Positions 6,464 to 8,955 of a DNA stretch of 8,955 bases are shown piece after piece. A program made the translations under genes and the position numbers. The DNA is from Nitrospirota bacterium (GTDB lineage: Bacteria; Nitrospirota; JAOUDF01). The DNA lies in contig JAOUDF010000104.1 of NCBI GenBank assembly GCA_029859385.1, forward strand, positions 1-8,955. The letters are read 5' to 3'. A model generated the notes under the pieces. That model was not told where the DNA came from and did not search any database. It saw only the letters and a list, made by a program, of their open reading frames with translations. Within the stretch, counting starts at the first letter, position 1, and the number at the start of each line of letters is the position of its first letter.

Positions 6464-8722
6464 TTACAATTTTGTCAGATTTGCATATTTCTGCACCAGC
6501 GTCTTTTCGCCGACGCCCAGAAAATATACCGTCATTTTCGCCATCTCGCCAGTGCCGGAGATGGCCTTTACCTTTCCCGCCCCCCATTTGGAATGGCGCA
6601 CCGATGAGCCGATGGGGAAGGGGGCTGTCTCTTCCTTCACGGCTGTGCCGGGTTGCCGCGGAATAGTGCCGCCCGGCCGGCTTACGGCGGGGCGTCGTAT
6701 AACCGGCTGTTCATCCTCGAAGGGTTCGTCGTCATCACCCAGGTCGAGGCTTCCCTGGGAAACGCCTGAACCGATCGTCTCCATCAGGTCGTCGGGGATA
6801 TCGTAGAGAAAACGGGAAGGCGCGTTGTACTGCGGCGCACCGTAAAGCCTTCGTCCCCGGGCGTTGGTGAGATAGAGCCTCTCCCTGGCCCGGGTGATGC
6901 CTACGTAGCAGAGGCGGCGCTCTTCTTCCAGCTCGGGCTCGCTGGTAAGGGCGCGGCTGTGGGGGAATATCCCCTCCTCCATGCCGGTGATGAAGACCAC
7001 CGGGAACTCGAGACCCTTTACGCTGTGCAGGGTCATGAGGGTGACGGCGCCTTTGCCTTCCCTGTCTTCGGTGAGGCTGTCCAGATCGGAGACCAGTGCT
7101 ACCCGGTCGAGAAATGCCGGGAGGGACTTGTCTTCACTCTCCTCCTCAAAATCCTCGGCTGCCGAGAGAAGTTCGCCGATGTTTTCGAGCCTGCCGCGGG
7201 CATCCTCGGTCCCCTCGGTCTTGAGGGCATTTTCGTATCCCGAGGCGTCATAGACCTTTTTCACTACCGCCGACGCCGTTGCCTCCGGTGTGCGCGAAAA
7301 CTCGATGATCTCTTTCATTGTGGCGAGGAAATCGGCTATCTTCCTTGCGACGGCGTTGGGCAGCAACCCTTTTGACAGCATGTCCATGGCGGCCTTGTAA
7401 AGGGGCAGGTCCGTGACCGATGCGTGTTCCTGAAGCCTGCCAATAGTGGTTTCGCCGATGCCTCTGGCGGGGGTATTGATGATCCGTCGCAGCGCGACAC
7501 CGTCGGCCGGGTTGGCCACAAATTTCAGGTAGGCCAGCATATCCTTGACCTCTTTGCGGTCGTAGAAGCGCAGTCCGCCGACGATACGGTAGGGGAGACC
7601 CGTCCGGCTGAGGGCTTCTTCCAGTACGCGGGACTGGGCATTGGTGCGGTAGAGAAAGGCTATCTCGTTGAGATTGCGCCCCTCGCGGCTGACGAGGTTC
7701 TGCACCGTGCGGCAGATATAGAAAGCCTCGTCCTCCTCGTTGTCCGCCCGGTAGCAGGTGATCTTCTCGCCATCGCGGTTCTCGGTCCAGAGGGTTTTCT
7801 TCTTCCGACCCCGATTCTTGTCCACCACTGCGCCTGCTGCCCGCAGGATGGTCTGCGTCGAGCGGTAGTTCTGCTCCAGCTTGACCTCCCGCGTCTCGGG
7901 GAAGTCCTTTTCGAATTCGAGGATGTTGCGGATGTCCGCGCCCCGGAACCGGTAGATGCTCTGGTCGTCGTCGCCCACCACGCAGACGTTGCGACGGGTT
8001 CCCGCCAGCAGCTTTACCAGCTTGTACTGGGCGTGGTTGGTGTCCTGGTATTCGTCGACCATGAGGTAGTGAATCTGGTCAAGGTATTTGGCAAGGATAT
8101 CGGCGTGCTGCTGGAAGAGGCGGACGGTGAGCATCAGCAGGTCGTCGAAATCGGCGGCATTGTTGCGCTTAAGGGCCTCCTCGTACCGTGAGTAAACCTG
8201 GACCGTCTTGGCCTCAATGCCGAAGGTCTGGGCCTCGGCGGCGTAGGCAGCGGGGGTGATCAGGGCATTCTTCAGGCTGCTGATCCTGCCGTAAATGGCG
8301 TTGGGATTGTACATCTGCTCATTTATCCCCAGCTCCTTCACGATAGATTTTATCAGCGAGAGTGCATCGCCGCTGTCGTAGATGACAAAATCACGGTTGA
8401 AACCGAGACGGTCTATGTCTCTTCTCAAAATCCGGACGCAGGCCGAGTGAAAGGTGCTTACCCAGAGTGATCCCGCAAGGCCGCCCAGAAGCCTGTCGAC
8501 GCGCTCCTTCATCTCGGCGGCGGCCTTGTTGGTGAAGGTCACTGCCATGATGTTCCAGGGCTTGACGCCGCACTCCCTGATAAGGTGAGCGATGCGGTAG
8601 GTGATTACCCGGGTTTTGCCGCTTCCTGCCCCCGCCAGAATAAGGAGCGGGCCTTCGGCGGCGGTTACGGCTTCGAGTTGGCGGGGGTTGAGTTCCTTGG
8701 AAAGATCCGTGCTCGTGTTCAC
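6464..8722 (-). CDS. uvrD: UvrD/PcrA-type ATP-dependent DNA helicase (SF1A, 3'-5')
   Basis: This 752-residue helicase unwinds DNA 3' to 5', acting in nucleotide-excision and mismatch repair and in removing proteins and stalled polymerase from DNA. Superfamily 1 motifs appear in order: Q-motif LNPRQLEAV (11-19), Walker A AGAGSGKT (30-37), motif II DEYQDTN (223-229), motif III GDDDQSIYRFRGAD (250-263), motif IV NYRST (285-289), motif V TLHSVKGLEFP (564-574) and motif VI ERRLCYVGITRARERL (601-616). A low-complexity acidic/proline linker (about 655-700) leads to a C-terminal GSSVRHSKWGAGKV module (from 705), like the Tudor-fold tail of PcrA/UvrD that contacts RNA polymerase. The GTG start at 8722 is immediately preceded by an in-frame TAA, so it cannot begin earlier; no clear ribosome site precedes it. 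It heads the gat gene cluster. UvrD versus PcrA naming is a convention here. Confidence 0.96.
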   Translation of the reverse strand: MNTSTDLSKELNPRQLEAVTAAEGPLLILAGAGSGKTRVITYRIAHLIRECGVKPWNIMAVTFTNKAAAEMKERVDRLLGGLAGSLWVSTFHSACVRILRRDIDRLGFNRDFVIYDSGDALSLIKSIVKELGINEQMYNPNAIYGRISSLKNALITPAAYAAEAQTFGIEAKTVQVYSRYEEALKRNNAADFDDLLMLTVRLFQQHADILAKYLDQIHYLMVDEYQDTNHAQYKLVKLLAGTRRNVCVVGDDDQSIYRFRGADIRNILEFEKDFPETREVKLEQNYRSTQTILRAAGAVVDKNRGRKKKTLWTENRDGEKITCYRADNEEDEAFYICRTVQNLVSREGRNLNEIAFLYRTNAQSRVLEEALSRTGLPYRIVGGLRFYDRKEVKDMLAYLKFVANPADGVALRRIINTPARGIGETTIGRLQEHASVTDLPLYKAAMDMLSKGLLPNAVARKIADFLATMKEIIEFSRTPEATASAVVKKVYDASGYENALKTEGTEDARGRLENIGELLSAAEDFEEESEDKSLPAFLDRVALVSDLDSLTEDREGKGAVTLMTLHSVKGLEFPVVFITGMEEGIFPHSRALTSEPELEEERRLCYVGITRARERLYLTNARGRRLYGAPQYNAPSRFLYDIPDDLMETIGSGVSQGSLDLGDDDEPFEDEQPVIRRPAVSRPGGTIPRQPGTAVKEETAPFPIGSSVRHSKWGAGKVKAISGTGEMAKMTVYFLGVGEKTLVQKYANLTKL

Positions 8723-8759
8723 TTAAAATCAGTTGCCCTTTGATAGGTTTCATGTTTAA

Positions 8760-8765
8760 AGTATA
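8760..8765 (-). promoter_or_regulatory. Possible -10 element for the helicase-gat operon
   Basis: TATACT on the minus strand, about 37 bases before the helicase start, lies in an AT-rich stretch and matches TATAAT at five of six positions. No good -35 lies 16-18 bases upstream, so this is weak and depends on position alone. Confidence 0.3.
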
Positions 8766-8796
8766 AAATTAACAAATAACACCCGATGGGGCAACA

Positions 8797-8810
8797 CTTT
8801 CTTCGGAAAG
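8797..8810 (+). other. Small UUCG-loop hairpin in the divergent intergenic region
   Basis: CTTTC and GAAAG pair around TTCG. In RNA from the plus strand this would be a C(UUCG)G tetraloop, an unusually stable loop, but the stem has only five pairs and lies upstream of the predicted plus-strand promoter. On the minus strand it would fall upstream of the candidate -10. It may be chance. Confidence 0.25.
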
Positions 8811-8831
8811 GAGGCGTATATAAAAAATGTC

Positions 8832-8860
8832 TTGACAATATTCTAATGTTCGAATATGCT
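8832..8860 (+). promoter_or_regulatory. Sigma-70-type promoter for the plus-strand gene at 8912
   Basis: A perfect TTGACA (8832-8837) and TATGCT (8855-8860) are separated by exactly 17 bases. Transcription would start near 8867, giving a leader of about 45 nt before the ATG at 8912. Confidence 0.75.
8838..8857. promoter_or_regulatory. Candidate repressor operator ATATTC-N8-GAATAT
   Basis: A perfect inverted repeat with 6-bp arms (8838-8843 and 8852-8857) fills the spacer and overlaps the -10 of the plus-strand promoter, the classical position for a repressor site. The ATTC-N8-GAAT core matches the spacing I recall for operators of ArsR-family persulfide sensors of the SqrR/BigR group. The match is from memory of the family, and the regulator is unproven. 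Confidence 0.5.
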
Positions 8861-8911
8861 TATTTGCCAGTGGAGGAAAGAAACCTTACCTAACACTTAC
8901 AGGAGTGAAAG

Positions 8912-8955
8912 ATGAAAGAGAATAACATTGATGTGGCGGCCCGCTGCGTAAAGGC
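8912..8955 (+). CDS. Start of a divergent gene, possibly an ArsR-type regulator (partial, 14 codons)
   Basis: The ATG at 8912 has AGGAG (8901-8905) six bases upstream and lies about 45 nt after a near-consensus promoter, so a real gene starts here. Only MKENNIDVAARCVK is visible before the window ends. The AARCVK stretch resembles the first helix of ArsR/SmtB repressors, where an AAxxLKAL-like segment precedes the first conserved turn. With the operator-like palindrome in its promoter, an autoregulated ArsR-family protein is a reasonable guess, but 14 residues cannot establish a family. Confidence 0.6.
   Translation, partial: MKENNIDVAARCVK

Noticed and set aside
7424..8191. 255-codon plus-strand frame antisense to the helicase
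   Set aside because: Shadow of the helicase gene; no ribosome site and no family motif, while the helicase motifs on the other strand are complete.
8808..8835. Possible tiny plus-strand gene after AAGGAGG at 8808-8814
   Set aside because: The next ATG (8827) is 12 bases away and is followed by a stop after one more codon.
1..8955. CRISPR array, tRNA or rRNA gene
   Set aside because: No regularly spaced direct repeats and no cloverleaf with tRNA consensus arms were seen; the 4122-4190 cloverleaf lacks T-loop and anticodon features.

Overview
The window looks like the chromosome of a Geobacter-type deltaproteobacterium (Desulfuromonadales/Geobacteraceae). The basis is the GC-rich coding style, the protein flavour, and a gatC-panD-gatA-gatB block behind a UvrD/PcrA helicase. 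The genus is an inference; no marker RNA gene is present.

Layout, read along the minus strand from right to left: a UvrD/PcrA helicase (8722-6464), gatC (6450-6163), panD (6150-5797), gatA (5682-4219) and gatB (4063-2633). All five point the same way. The first three are 12-13 nt apart and probably co-transcribed. The panD-gatA and gatA-gatB gaps (114 and 155 nt) each hold an imperfect inverted-repeat element with two hairpin arms. GatC, GatA and GatB form the amidotransferase that corrects mischarged Glu-tRNA(Gln) and Asp-tRNA(Asn). PanD makes beta-alanine for pantothenate and CoA. The helicase serves DNA repair and transcription-linked repair.

Left of gatB the character changes. The DNA is visibly AT-richer (20 G/C of 60 at 2041-2100, against 40 of 60 at 3181-3240 inside gatB). 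It carries a two-gene unit on the same strand, 11 nt apart: a 678-residue protein and the start of a SAM-binding methyltransferase-like protein that runs off the left edge. The large protein joins an apparently intact calcineurin-type metallophosphoesterase to a C-terminal region resembling a degenerate tyrosyl/tryptophanyl-tRNA synthetase (class Ic) core. This pair looks like an acquired accessory module, possibly a conflict/defence system, and is the most novel part of the window.

At the right edge a divergent plus-strand gene begins at 8912. Its promoter has a near-consensus -35 and -10 at 17-bp spacing, with a perfect ATATTC-N8-GAATAT inverted repeat between and overlapping them. That resembles operators of ArsR-family sulfide/persulfide sensors (SqrR/BigR type). 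Only 14 codons of the gene are visible.
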